A DNA stretch of 38,767 nt from Sphingomonadales bacterium (GTDB lineage Bacteria; Pseudomonadota; Alphaproteobacteria; Sphingomonadales; Sphingomonadaceae): NCBI GenBank assembly GCA_028868335.1, contig JAGWUU010000002.1, forward strand, positions 1 through 38,767, in the 5' to 3' direction. The notes under the pieces are model-generated. The model did no database searches and had not been told where the DNA came from. It was given only the letters and a program-made list of their open reading frames with translations. Below are positions 17,964 to 27,704 of the stretch, piece after piece. The translations under genes were made by a program, and so were the position numbers. Each line of letters starts with the position of its first letter. Position 1 is the stretch's first letter.

Positions 17964-18689
17964 ATGCGCCGCTTCTTCACGTCGTCCCGTTCTCGCAACG
18001 ATCATGGCTTCGTCTATCGCGCGAGTTGGTGGATCGGGCGCCTGATCATCGCCTTCTTCGCGATCAGCGTCGGCTTGACGGTACTCTACAAGTTCGTGCC
18101 GGTGCCGATAACCCTCACCATGATCCTTGATCCCAACGGGTTCGACAAAAGCTGGACACCGCTCAGCCGGATCGACCGCACCATGGTCGATGCGGTGATC
18201 GCCGGCGAGGATGCCAAGTTCTGCACGCACAAGGGTTTCGACACGAACGCCATCGAAAAGGCGATGGAGCGCAATGCCCGGTCCAGCAGGCTGCGCGGCG
18301 GATCGACGATCAGCCAGCAGACCGCGAAGAACGTGTTCCTGTGGCAGGGCACCGGCTGGACCCGCTATGCCCGCAAGGGGCTGGAAGCCTGGTTCACCGT
18401 GCTGATCGAAAACATCTGGGGCAAGCGGCGGATCATGGAGGTTTACCTCAACGTCGCCGAAACCGGCGTCGGCACCTATGGGGTGGAGGCCGGGGCGGAA
18501 CATTACTACGACCATTCCGCCACCCGGCTCACCCAGGTTGAGGCGGCGCGGATCGCCGCCGCCCTCCCTGCGCCTAAGCGGCGCGAGGTGGTCGATCCAG
18601 GCGGCTTCACGCGCCGCCATGGCAATGCCATCGCCGCGCGCAGCGGCGTGGTCCGCAACGAGGCGATGGACGCCTGCGTCTATCGTTGA
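17964..18689 (+). CDS. mtgA: Monofunctional biosynthetic peptidoglycan transglycosylase
   Basis: AGEDAKFCTHKGFD, LRGGSTISQQTAKNVFLWQGTGWTRYARKGLEAWFTVLIE, MEVYLNVAETGVGTYGVEAGAEHYY (GT51 motifs). Start within listed ORF 17898..18689. Confidence 0.93.
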   Translation: MRRFFTSSRSRNDHGFVYRASWWIGRLIIAFFAISVGLTVLYKFVPVPITLTMILDPNGFDKSWTPLSRIDRTMVDAVIAGEDAKFCTHKGFDTNAIEKAMERNARSSRLRGGSTISQQTAKNVFLWQGTGWTRYARKGLEAWFTVLIENIWGKRRIMEVYLNVAETGVGTYGVEAGAEHYYDHSATRLTQVEAARIAAALPAPKRREVVDPGGFTRRHGNAIAARSGVVRNEAMDACVYR

Positions 18690-18701
18690 TGCCAAAGCAA
18701 A

Positions 18702-18727
18702 GGGCGACGCTCCGTAGAGCGCCGCCC
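18702..18727. terminator. Bidirectional hairpin between convergent mtgA and the TonB-dependent receptor gene
   Basis: GGGCGaCGCTC-CGTA-GAGCGcCGCCC, flanked by ATGCCA/TGGCAT. Confidence 0.5.
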
Positions 18728-18753
18728 CCTGGCATTCAGTCTTTCACCCCTGA

Positions 18754-21700
18754 TCAGAAGGTGAAGCGGGCGCCCACGCGGATCGCGTAGAGCGAACCGT
18801 TGAAGTTGACCGAACTGGTGTTGGGCGAAGAGAAGCTTGAATAGCGATACTGCGCACAGGTCTGGGTCGACGCCGTGTTGACCACACCGGCGCCAGGAGC
18901 CGTCCCGGTGGGAGTCGCCATGGTGAGGCACTGTACCGTGACCAGCGCCGCATTGTAGGGGAAGCCGAGCTGACGCAGACCGCCCCAATCCTTGTTGAGC
19001 AGGTTCGGCAGGTTGTTGATGTCGGCGAACAGCGTAATGCGCGAACCGCCGACAAAGGTTGGAATCTGCTGCTCAAGGTGCAGGTCGATGCGGGTGAAGG
19101 CGCGGTTGCGCGCAATGTTCTTCGGCGCGATCTGCCCGCGGAACTTGTTCAGCACCGAACCGCTGACGATGGTATCGAGCGCGGTTTGCGTGGCGGCGCT
19201 GTCATAGGAGACGAGCGGATCGCTGGGCCCGGTCGGCACGTAGATCAGGTTGGATGCCGCGCCGATATTGCTCAGCGGCGTGCCGAATACCGCCGAACGG
19301 TTGCTGGTATTGTCGAGCATGGTGAAGCTGTAGGGACGTCCCGCGCGGGTTTCGCCGAACAACTGCACGATGGTCTTGTAGTCGCCAAAGAACGCATGGT
19401 CGAAGCCGATGTTGTACTTGAACGCCCACTTGATCTGGTTGTCCGAAATTCCGTACTCGGGGTGGTTCGGATCGCCGAACGACTGGTAGCGGTAGTTCGA
19501 GTTGATCGTTGACGACGTCGCGCTCGAAACGTCCTTTACGTCCTGCCAAGTGTAGCTGCCGCCGAATGACAGCCCCCAATCATACTTCTTGTCGAAGTGA
19601 AGCACGGCCACGTGCGAGCGGCCCTTGTGGGTGTTGTAGGCAAGGATGTCGTAGTTGTTGTTGCCCGGATAAAACGTGTTGGCATAGCGCGGGCGCCCAT
19701 CGGGCAGAGTCCCCACCAGCACCGATCGCAGATCGGTGAACCCGACCCCGTCTATGTTCTTCGAGAAGTAGTAGTCGGCGCCGAAATCGAAGCCGAACAA
19801 CTGGTAGTTGGCCGACAGCGTCGACTTGAGCGAACGCGGCAGGTGGAAATCGGGAGCGATCGCGCCGGTGTTTGTCTTGGGCAGCGTGGTGCTGCCGGTA
19901 ACGTTCGTTGCCGCCGCCGTCAGGGCCGCCGGAACTTGCCCGGTGACGTTGTTCAGCGCGAGATCGCACAGCGAGCCCGCCGTCAGGCAGGTTGCGTCGC
20001 GCGTGATCGTCATCGCGTTGGTGGTGACCGTGTTCGAGAAGCTGTTCGACAGGTAGATGTCCGGCGAACCTCCGCCGAAGATGCCCATGCCACCGCGCAG
20101 CTTGAAGCTGGAGCCGATCGGCTTGTAGTCGAAGCTGATGCGCGGCTCGAACTGGTCAAGGCCCTTGTAGGTCTTGAGGTTGGAGAACCCGTAGCGGCTG
20201 GTGAAGTACGGATTGAGTACCGGACGGTCCTTCATCCCGTAGAGGCTCGCGCGCAGCCCGGCAGTGATGGTCAGCGCATCGTTGACCGTCCATTCGTCCT
20301 GGAGGCCGAAGGTGTACTGCGTGTAGTGGAAGTTCGCCGCCGCGCCTTGCGGATTGCCGCCGATCACCGCCGCGTACTGCACAGAATTGGCCTTGCCCGC
20401 CTGGAAATCGGCAAGCGAATCAAAGTACCACGCCCCCAGGCTGTTGGGGACGAAGTTGTTGAAGGTGCGGTTCTGGTTGATGTCGACCAGGAACTTCAGC
20501 ACCTGGTTGTCGAACCGATAGCGCATCATCAGCGAGCCTTCCCAGGTGTCATAGAACAACTGGTTGGTCTGGCGGAAATTGTCCGGGCCGAAGTAGATGG
20601 TGGGTGCCCCCTGCGCGCCATTGGCGCCGGCGGTGCAGCCCGTGATCGAACCGACGCTGTTCGGATCTGTGCAAACCGCGAACTGGCCGTTGGGGCGACC
20701 GCCCAGCGGTTCCTGTCCGCGCCGCGACCAGCGATAAATCATGCGCGCCTCGGTCGAGAGGCGATCGGTCCAGTCCGAGTTGAGCTGGACGATGCCCGCG
20801 CGCAGCAGTTCGCTGAGCGAATAGGCATTGGTGCTCATCCCGTAGGTCGGCGTCGAAGTGGTGGTCGAGGTGTTGTTGGGGCTGCCCTGGACGTTGTATG
20901 AATTGATGTAGGACAGCGACAGCTTCTGCCCGCTGGCCACGTTCCAGTCGACCCGTACGGTGAATTTTTCATCCTTGCGCGGATTGATCGTCAGGATATC
21001 GCCGATGCCAAGGTTTCTGGCCTTCGCGATGGTGTCGACGGCGGTGATCGCGTTGGTGACGGCGGCTGGATTCGAGAACGACGAGATCTGGGTCGAATAG
21101 GGCCGCGGATCGGTGTTGCGCTCACCCGAGATCATGAAGAACAGCTTGTCGGGGATGATCGGCCCGCTCAGCGTTGCACCATAGGTTTCCGACTTGAAGT
21201 TGGGCACCGTCGTCGTCGTGGTGCCGATGGTCTTGCCCGACAGTTCGTCGGTATTGATGGAATAGAACCCGGTGCCGTGGAAGTGGTTGGTGCCCGAAAG
21301 CAGCACGGTGTCGATCGCGCCGCCCTGGAAGCCCGACTGGAGGAAGTCATAAGGGGCAAGGCTGACCGAAACCTGGGCCAGGGCGTCAAGCGGAACCGGG
21401 CCGCGAATGTTCGGGCTGGCATCCTGATTGAGGCCGAATGTGTCGCCCACGGTCACGCCGTTGATGGTGAAGCGGTTATAGCGCGGGTTAACGCCGGCGA
21501 AGGACACGGCGCCGCCACGGTCGCCAGAGTTCGACATGTCGATGTTGGCGAAGGGATCGCGCCGCTCGACGTCGCGGACGTCGCGGTTGACCGAGGCGAC
21601 CTTGGCGATTTCAACCTGGGTCAGAACGGTCTGCGGCCCGTCCGATGTCACCCCGGCCCCCTTGATCGACTTGGCGGTGACGACGATCTCCCCGCCCTCG

Positions 21701-22047
21701 GCACCGGCGATGGTGATCGGCAGGTTGAACGGCTGGCCGACCGATGTGTACACATCCGTGACGCTGGCGTTGCCCGCGCCGCTGCTCACCGCAACCGTGT
21801 AGGGTCCGCCAACGCGCAGGCCAGACACCACGAAGCTGCCGTCAGCGCCGGTGCGCGTGGTCGAAACCGTTCCCGATGGAACGTGCGTCACGGTGATCTG
21901 CGCGTCGCCGACGGCAGTGCCATCGCCAGTCACAACGGAGCCACGGATGATCGAGGTTGTCTCCTGCGCCATGGCAGGCGCGGCGATCATGCCGCAAGCG
22001 AGAGAAACGCTGGCCGCGCTGGCGGCGAGGAGGAACTTGATCTGCAT
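18754..22047 (-). CDS. TonB-dependent receptor with carboxypeptidase-regulatory-like N-terminal domain (Oar-like)
   Basis: MQIKFLLAASAASVSLACGMIAAPAMAQ signal, IIRGSVVTGDGTAVGDAQITVTHVPSGTVSTTRTGADGSFVVSGL CarboxypepD_reg-like domain, plug region, C-terminal GARFTF. Confidence 0.9.
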   Translation of the reverse strand: MQIKFLLAASAASVSLACGMIAAPAMAQETTSIIRGSVVTGDGTAVGDAQITVTHVPSGTVSTTRTGADGSFVVSGLRVGGPYTVAVSSGAGNASVTDVYTSVGQPFNLPITIAGAEGGEIVVTAKSIKGAGVTSDGPQTVLTQVEIAKVASVNRDVRDVERRDPFANIDMSNSGDRGGAVSFAGVNPRYNRFTINGVTVGDTFGLNQDASPNIRGPVPLDALAQVSVSLAPYDFLQSGFQGGAIDTVLLSGTNHFHGTGFYSINTDELSGKTIGTTTTTVPNFKSETYGATLSGPIIPDKLFFMISGERNTDPRPYSTQISSFSNPAAVTNAITAVDTIAKARNLGIGDILTINPRKDEKFTVRVDWNVASGQKLSLSYINSYNVQGSPNNTSTTTSTPTYGMSTNAYSLSELLRAGIVQLNSDWTDRLSTEARMIYRWSRRGQEPLGGRPNGQFAVCTDPNSVGSITGCTAGANGAQGAPTIYFGPDNFRQTNQLFYDTWEGSLMMRYRFDNQVLKFLVDINQNRTFNNFVPNSLGAWYFDSLADFQAGKANSVQYAAVIGGNPQGAAANFHYTQYTFGLQDEWTVNDALTITAGLRASLYGMKDRPVLNPYFTSRYGFSNLKTYKGLDQFEPRISFDYKPIGSSFKLRGGMGIFGGGSPDIYLSNSFSNTVTTNAMTITRDATCLTAGSLCDLALNNVTGQVPAALTAAATNVTGSTTLPKTNTGAIAPDFHLPRSLKSTLSANYQLFGFDFGADYYFSKNIDGVGFTDLRSVLVGTLPDGRPRYANTFYPGNNNYDILAYNTHKGRSHVAVLHFDKKYDWGLSFGGSYTWQDVKDVSSATSSTINSNYRYQSFGDPNHPEYGISDNQIKWAFKYNIGFDHAFFGDYKTIVQLFGETRAGRPYSFTMLDNTSNRSAVFGTPLSNIGAASNLIYVPTGPSDPLVSYDSAATQTALDTIVSGSVLNKFRGQIAPKNIARNRAFTRIDLHLEQQIPTFVGGSRITLFADINNLPNLLNKDWGGLRQLGFPYNAALVTVQCLTMATPTGTAPGAGVVNTASTQTCAQYRYSSFSSPNTSSVNFNGSLYAIRVGARFTF

Positions 22048-22385
22048 GTCGACTATCCCCATGACGCCCGCGATCGGGGCGTAAAATCGATTCGGATGCC
22101 GGATGAAGTGCGAATCGCCCCCCGATCCGTAGAACCTGCAACAATTGATACAGGCGTCCGCCGACCCTCAAAACAGCCTAATTTGACAGCTTGGTGACGA
22201 TCGGAGACGTCAGGGCGCGTCGTCATGCCGCCGAGAAATTTTGTTACATCCGTGTAAGCAAGCCAGTAATCTTTCATTAATTTCACGCATTTGATGAAGC
22301 GAAAGCCGGGATTATCTGGAAAATGCCCTAGCCGATTCTTGCTGCACTGCGGCATTTGTGCAACGCTTTGATTGAAAGCAGGGAA

Positions 22386-23369
22386 ATGAGCGGCAATCAC
22401 GATCACGGCGCACATGCGCACAGCCACGGACATGGGCACGGCCACGGGCACGGCCACGGGCACGGACATGCCCACGGCGCGGGCAGCCACGGCACTGCCT
22501 TTGCCATCGCCGTCGTCCTCAACGCGGGCTTCGTCGTGGCGGAGACGGCGGCAAGCTTCGTCAGCGGCTCGACCGCGCTGCTGGCCGATGCCGGTCATAA
22601 CCTGGGCGACGTGCTGTCGCTGCTGCTCGCCTGGGGCGCCAGCGTGCTGGCCAAGCGACCGGCTTCGGCGGGCTTTACCTACGGCCTGAAAAGCAGCTCG
22701 ATCCTGGCGGCGATCACTAATGTAGCCCTGCTGTGGGTGGCGTTGGGCGCGGTGCTGATCGAGACGCTCCGCCGCTTCTGGCAGCCCGAGCCGGTCAACG
22801 GTCTGCAAATGATGCTGGTCGCGGCAGTGGGCATCGGCATCAACCTGGTGTCGGCGCTGCTGTTCGCCAGGGGCAGCAAGACCGACCTCAACCTGCGCGC
22901 GGCATTCCAGCACCTGATGGCCGACGCGGTGGTTTCTGCCAGCGTGGTATTCGCCGGCCTTGCGATCCTGCTGACCGGATTTCAGTGGATCGATCCGGTT
23001 GCCAGCCTGATCATCACGGTCGGGCTTGCCTGGGCCAGTTGGGATCTGCTCAAGGACGCGATCAAGATGGGGTTGCTGGCAGTGCCCGCGCATATCGAGG
23101 AAGTCGACGTGCGTGGCTACCTGTCGGGCCTGGACGGCGTCACGGCGATCCACGATCTCCACATCTGGCCAATGAGCACGACGGAAACCGCCTTCACCGC
23201 CCACCTTGTCATGCCGGCGGGGCATCCTGGCGACGCATTCGTCCACATGGTTTCCACGCAGCTTGAGGCGCGCTTCGGCATTCATCATGCGACGATCCAG
23301 ATCGAGCAGGTGGCGACGGACTGCATGCTCCACGCCGGGCACCAAAAACACGCGCACGATCACGCCTGA
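22386..23369 (+). CDS. Cation diffusion facilitator (CDF) family transporter with His-rich N-terminus
   Basis: MSGNHDHGAHAHSHGHGHGHGHGHGHGHAHG..., ALLADAGHNLGDVLSLLLAW (HxxxD), HLMADAVVS. Confidence 0.93.
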   Translation: MSGNHDHGAHAHSHGHGHGHGHGHGHGHAHGAGSHGTAFAIAVVLNAGFVVAETAASFVSGSTALLADAGHNLGDVLSLLLAWGASVLAKRPASAGFTYGLKSSSILAAITNVALLWVALGAVLIETLRRFWQPEPVNGLQMMLVAAVGIGINLVSALLFARGSKTDLNLRAAFQHLMADAVVSASVVFAGLAILLTGFQWIDPVASLIITVGLAWASWDLLKDAIKMGLLAVPAHIEEVDVRGYLSGLDGVTAIHDLHIWPMSTTETAFTAHLVMPAGHPGDAFVHMVSTQLEARFGIHHATIQIEQVATDCMLHAGHQKHAHDHA

Positions 23370-23460
23370 TAATCGTCAACGACAGTTCATCTGTCTTGGG
23401 ATAGGGCTGCCTGCCTTGCCCCGGTCACGGGGACGTATTTGTCCTTCCAGGAGTACCCTT

Positions 23461-23976
23461 ATGCGGAGTTCCACCCGTCTTGCCGCCCTTGTCACCGGCG
23501 CACTGGCAAGCATTGCCCTTGCCGTTCCCGCCATCGCGCAAGATGATGTCAAGGCGCAGTTCCAGGCGCGCTACACTGCCTTGCGCACCGCGATGGAGGC
23601 GCACGATACGACGACCATCGGCAAGATCTTCGCGCCCGGCTACCAGATGACCGACCTGCGCGGCGAATCCCATTCCGGCAGCGAACTGGTCGAGCGGTTG
23701 AGCAAGATGGCAGCCCGCCCGGCCAACCCATCGCGCCACGCGGAAACCAAGGTGCTGTCAGCTACCGTTTCGGGCGATTCCGCTACGGTTCAACAGCAGC
23801 TCGTCGCGGGCGGCACCCGCGCCGGGGACGATGGCAAGGAACACACCATGGAAATGGTTTCGGAAGCCACCGACACCTGGACCAAGGCGGGCGTCGACTG
23901 GCAGCTTTCCCGGTCCGTCCAGACCAGCATGACCGTGAAGCGCGATGGTGAGGTGTTCTTCCACGAAGGGAAATAG
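23461..23976 (+). CDS. Secreted SnoaL/DUF4440-like (NTF2-fold) protein
   Basis: Signal peptide MRSSTRLAALVTGALASIALAVPAIAQ, then FQARYTALRTAMEAHDTTTIGKIFAPGYQMTDLRGES... with NTF2-like layout. Confidence 0.65.
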   Translation: MRSSTRLAALVTGALASIALAVPAIAQDDVKAQFQARYTALRTAMEAHDTTTIGKIFAPGYQMTDLRGESHSGSELVERLSKMAARPANPSRHAETKVLSATVSGDSATVQQQLVAGGTRAGDDGKEHTMEMVSEATDTWTKAGVDWQLSRSVQTSMTVKRDGEVFFHEGK

Positions 23977-23982
23977 AACCGT

Positions 23983-24678
23983 TCAGCCGAGCGCGCGTTC
24001 GACCGCTGCCGCTGCGTGAAGCCCGGTGGTGTCGAACAGCGGCACGGCATAGGCGCCGCCGGGCTCGACCAGCAGGACGAGTTCGGTGCAGCCCAGTATC
24101 ACCGCTTCGGCCCCGGCGCTCGCCAGTTCCTCGATCAGCGAGCGAAACCGTGCGCGGGCCGCGGGCTCGACTTTCCCCGCGACCAGTTCCTCGAAAATGA
24201 TCCGGTGAATTTCGGCGCGGCCGGTGCTGTCGGGAACGATGGTTTCGATCCCGCAGACGCCGCGCAGCCGCTCGGCGAAAAAAGGCCGTTCCATCGTGAA
24301 GGCGGTACCGAGCAATCCTGCCCTGGAGATGCCCCGCGCCGCCATTGCCGCCGCCGTCGGATCGACGATGTGCAACACCGGCAGCCGCGTCGCGGCCTCT
24401 ACGGCGTCCAGCACCAGATGCATGGTGTTGGCGCAGATCAGGATGAAGTCCGCCCCGGCCCGCTCAAGCGAAAGCGCCGCCTCGGCCATGATCCCGCCCA
24501 GTTCGTCCCACCGGTCGGCATGCTGGAGGCGGGCGATCTCGTCGAAATCGACCGAAACCATCACGATCCGCGCGGAATGGACCCCGCCCAGCCGTTCCAG
24601 CACAGCCTGGTTGATCAGCCGATAGTACTCGGCAGTGCTCTTCCAGCTTATCCCGCCGATCAGGCCGATGGTTTGCAT
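23983..24678 (-). CDS. Aspartate/glutamate racemase family protein
   Basis: [35 protein letters not shown] (Cys1), [12 protein letters not shown] (Cys2). Confidence 0.92.
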   Translation of the reverse strand: MQTIGLIGGISWKSTAEYYRLINQAVLERLGGVHSARIVMVSVDFDEIARLQHADRWDELGGIMAEAALSLERAGADFILICANTMHLVLDAVEAATRLPVLHIVDPTAAAMAARGISRAGLLGTAFTMERPFFAERLRGVCGIETIVPDSTGRAEIHRIIFEELVAGKVEPAARARFRSLIEELASAGAEAVILGCTELVLLVEPGGAYAVPLFDTTGLHAAAAVERALG

Positions 24679-24691
24679 GCCCGAGGCAACC

Positions 24692-25948
24692 TCAGGCGGC
24701 CGCTTCCTTGCCCTTGTGCACGCGCACCGGTTCCTTGCGGCCTTCGACCACGTCCTTGTCCACCACCACTTCGGCGATGTCCTGCTCGGTCGGCAGATCG
24801 AACATGGTATCGAGCAGCAGCCCTTCGACGATCGAGCGCAGCCCGCGCGCGCCGGTCTTGCGCTCGATGGCCTTCTTGGCGATCGATTCGAGCGCGTCGT
24901 CGGTGAAGGTCAGCGCCACGTCCTCAAGGTCGAACAGCTTGGCATACTGCTTGACCAGCGCGTTCTTCGGCTCTTTGAGGATCTTGACCAACGCCTCGAT
25001 GTCGAGATCGTTGAGCGTCGCGATCACCGGCAGGCGGCCGACGAATTCGGGGATCAGCCCGAACTTCAGCAAATCTTCCGGCTCGGCTTTTTGCAGCAGC
25101 TCACCCACCCGGCGCTTGTCCGGATCGGCAACGTGTGCGCCGAACCCGATCGAGCGCTTCTGCAGGCGGTCAGCAATGATCTTTTCAAGGCCCGCGAAGG
25201 CGCCGCCACAGATGAACAGGATATTGGTCGTATCGACCTGGAGGAATTCCTGCTGCGGATGCTTGCGCCCACCCTGCGGCGGGACGGAGGCGGTGGTGCC
25301 CTCCATCAGCTTGAGCAGCGCCTGCTGCACGCCCTCGCCCGACACGTCGCGAGTGATCGAGGGGTTTTCCGCCTTGCGGCTGATCTTGTCGATCTCGTCG
25401 ATATAGACGATGCCGTGCTGCGCCTTGTCGACGTTGTAGTCGCTGGCCTGGAGCAGCTTGAGGATAATGTTCTCGACGTCCTCGCCGACATAGCCCGCTT
25501 CGGTCAACGTGGTGGCGTCAGCCATCGTGAAGGGCACGTCGAAGGTCTTGGCCAGCGTCTGGGCAAGCAGCGTCTTGCCCGACCCGGTGGGCCCGACCAG
25601 CAGGATGTTCGACTTCGACAGCTCAACCTCGCCGCCCTTGCCGCTGTGCTTCAAACGCTTGTAGTGGTTGTGCACCGCGACCGAAAGCACCCGCTTGGCG
25701 CGATCCTGACCGATCACATAGTCGTTCAGCGTCTCGAAGATGTCCCTCGGGCTGGGAACCCCGCCGTCCTTCTTGCCGGCGATCCCGGCCTTGGTTTCCT
25801 CGCGGATAATGTCGTTGCACAGCTCGACGCATTCATCGCAGATGAACACGGTCGGGCCGGCGATCAGCTTGCGCACCTCGTGCTGCGACTTGCCGCAGAA
25901 GCTGCAGTAGAGGGTGCTCTTCGCGTCAGAACCTTGCAGTTTCGTCAT
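24692..25948 (-). CDS. clpX: ATP-dependent Clp protease ATP-binding subunit ClpX
   Basis: N-terminal zinc finger [31 protein letters not shown]; Walker A GPTGSGKT; Walker [11 protein letters not shown]. Confidence 0.98.
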   Translation of the reverse strand: MTKLQGSDAKSTLYCSFCGKSQHEVRKLIAGPTVFICDECVELCNDIIREETKAGIAGKKDGGVPSPRDIFETLNDYVIGQDRAKRVLSVAVHNHYKRLKHSGKGGEVELSKSNILLVGPTGSGKTLLAQTLAKTFDVPFTMADATTLTEAGYVGEDVENIILKLLQASDYNVDKAQHGIVYIDEIDKISRKAENPSITRDVSGEGVQQALLKLMEGTTASVPPQGGRKHPQQEFLQVDTTNILFICGGAFAGLEKIIADRLQKRSIGFGAHVADPDKRRVGELLQKAEPEDLLKFGLIPEFVGRLPVIATLNDLDIEALVKILKEPKNALVKQYAKLFDLEDVALTFTDDALESIAKKAIERKTGARGLRSIVEGLLLDTMFDLPTEQDIAEVVVDKDVVEGRKEPVRVHKGKEAAA

Positions 25949-26067
25949 GCCTTCATCCAGTTTCCCCGTACCTTCGGGGATTCGCCGGAGTTTAGCCCGG
26001 CGAAACGATTCTTCAATCCTGCGTCATAGCACGGTCAAATTGACCCATGCTGAAGCGGCAGGGTTAC

Positions 26068-26757
26068 TTATTCCTTGGCGTCCTTGGCCGTATCAGCCTC
26101 TTCGCCTTCCCCGGCGGGGCGGCTTTCGAAGACCTTGTCGACCAGGCCGAACTCCTTGGCTTCCTCGGCATCGAGCCAGGTATCGCGATCCAGAGCGGTG
26201 TCGATCTCCTCCACGGTCTTGCCTGTGTACTTCGAATACAGCTCGTTGAGCCGCTTCCTCAGTCGCAGGATTTCGCGCGCCTGGATCTCGATGTCGCTGG
26301 CCATGCCGCGCGCTCCGCCTGAAGGCTGGTGGACCATGATCCGAGCCTGCGGCAGAGCGATCCGCATCCCCGGTTCGCCCGAGGCGAGCAGGAAGCTGCC
26401 CATCGAACAGGCCTGGCCGATGCAGACGGTCGACACGCGGGGCCGGATGTATTGCATGGTATCGTGGATCGCCAGACCCGCCGTCACCACCCCGCCCGGC
26501 GAGTTGATGTACATCGAGATGTCCTTCGACGGATTCTCGCTTTCCAGGAACAGCAACTGCGCGACGATGACCGAGGCCATGTGATCCTCGACCTCGCCGG
26601 TCACGAAGATGATGCGTTCGCGCAGCAGGCGCGAATAGATGTCGAAGCTGCGTTCCCCGCGGCTCGATTGCTCGACCACGACCGGGATCAGCGCCCCGGT
26701 AACGGGATCGCGGGTGAACTTGCCTTGGGTGCTGGACGAACCGAACAGGTCGAGCAT
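26068..26757 (-). CDS. clpP: ATP-dependent Clp protease proteolytic subunit ClpP
   Basis: [41 protein letters not shown] (Ser), [20 protein letters not shown] (His). Confidence 0.98.
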   Translation of the reverse strand: MLDLFGSSSTQGKFTRDPVTGALIPVVVEQSSRGERSFDIYSRLLRERIIFVTGEVEDHMASVIVAQLLFLESENPSKDISMYINSPGGVVTAGLAIHDTMQYIRPRVSTVCIGQACSMGSFLLASGEPGMRIALPQARIMVHQPSGGARGMASDIEIQAREILRLRKRLNELYSKYTGKTVEEIDTALDRDTWLDAEEAKEFGLVDKVFESRPAGEGEEADTAKDAKE

Positions 26758-26847
26758 GGAATTCCTCTTTTGGCGTTGGTCCGCCTATGTCGGCGCTCAA
26801 GCGTCGATGTTCAAGGGCATTAACGCTTCAAGGCCATGCAGACACAG

Positions 26848-26878
26848 CAAGGCCCCGGTCCGACAAACCGGGGCCTTG
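26848..26878. terminator. Hairpin between clpP and the 26919..27626 gene
   Basis: CAAGGCCCCGGT-ccgacaa-ACCGGGGCCTTG, perfect 12-bp stem, 7-nt loop. Confidence 0.6.
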
Positions 26879-26918
26879 CCCGACTGGCCGCGCGCAAGGG
26901 GCGCAGCGCGCTTCCGGT

Positions 26919-27626
26919 TCAGATGCCCAGCAGCGCGTTAAGTCGCGTAATCGTGCTGGCGGAAAGCGTTGTGTGGGTCGACGTGGCCAGTGCGTTTTGC
27001 GCGGCCGTGACCGCCGATTGCGCCGCCGCAAGCGAAGCCTGGTCCGCACTCAGCGTGTTGTTGGCGGTGGCCAGCGTGGCCTTGGCCGCATCGAGCGCGG
27101 CCTTGGCAGCGTCGATCTTCGCCTGGTCGACAGGTGTAATCGCGAGGGCCGCGTTATAGTTCGTCTGGGCAGTATTGACCGCAGCCTGGGCCGTATTGAC
27201 CGCAGTTTGATCCTTGCTCACCAGATCGGTGTACTTGGCCACGTTGGCGTCAGCCTGGACGGTTGCGGTCTTGTACGTATTGAGCGCGCCGACAACCGAC
27301 TTGCTCGAAGCATGGGCAAGGCCGTTGGCCGAAGCGTGGGCCGCGTTCAGCTTCTTCAGCAGGCTGGCCGCGGCGCCGGTGCTCGACGCGTTGGCACCGG
27401 CTGCGGCGTCGACCGAAGCGGAAGCGCCCACCCTGCCGTTGGCGACGCCGTTCGGCACGCCGGTCGTGACTGCCGATGGCGGGCCGTGCGGAACACCGGC
27501 AGGCGGGCCATGTGGAATTCCGGCAGGCGGGCCAACCGGGACCCCGCCCGGCGGGGTGGCGACCGCTGCGGTGGCCAGGGCAATCGCCCCGCCGGCAACT
27601 GAAAGCTGCAGTATAGAGACACGCAT
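26919..27626 (-). CDS. Secreted Pro/Gly-rich, Ala-rich coiled-coil-like hypothetical protein
   Basis: Signal-like MRVSILQLSVAGGAIALATAAVA, repeats GVPVGPPAGIPHGPPAGVPHGPP, then long Ala/Thr/Asn/Gln-rich helical segment. Confidence 0.65.
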   Translation of the reverse strand: MRVSILQLSVAGGAIALATAAVATPPGGVPVGPPAGIPHGPPAGVPHGPPSAVTTGVPNGVANGRVGASASVDAAAGANASSTGAAASLLKKLNAAHASANGLAHASSKSVVGALNTYKTATVQADANVAKYTDLVSKDQTAVNTAQAAVNTAQTNYNAALAITPVDQAKIDAAKAALDAAKATLATANNTLSADQASLAAAQSAVTAAQNALATSTHTTLSASTITRLNALLGI

Positions 27627-27704
27627 TGTTCTTCTCCTCACTGGATCGAATGGAGTGGGTGATGATGGTGAACGGCGATCACCCTCACCGGTGTTTCCCC
27701 TGGA

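Noticed and set aside
19597-20901. 434-aa plus ORF inside the TonB-dependent receptor
   Set aside because: Antisense to a receptor with intact signal, plug and barrel; translation looks like shadow sequence.
22422-22475. Possible CRISPR or satellite array
   Set aside because: Short in-frame His-Gly codon repeat inside the CDF gene, with no spacers.
22053-23363. 436-aa minus ORF opposite the CDF transporter
   Set aside because: Antisense shadow of the CDF gene and spans the divergent promoter region.
24635-26029. 464-aa plus ORF opposite clpX
   Set aside because: Antisense to highly conserved clpX; no known domain.
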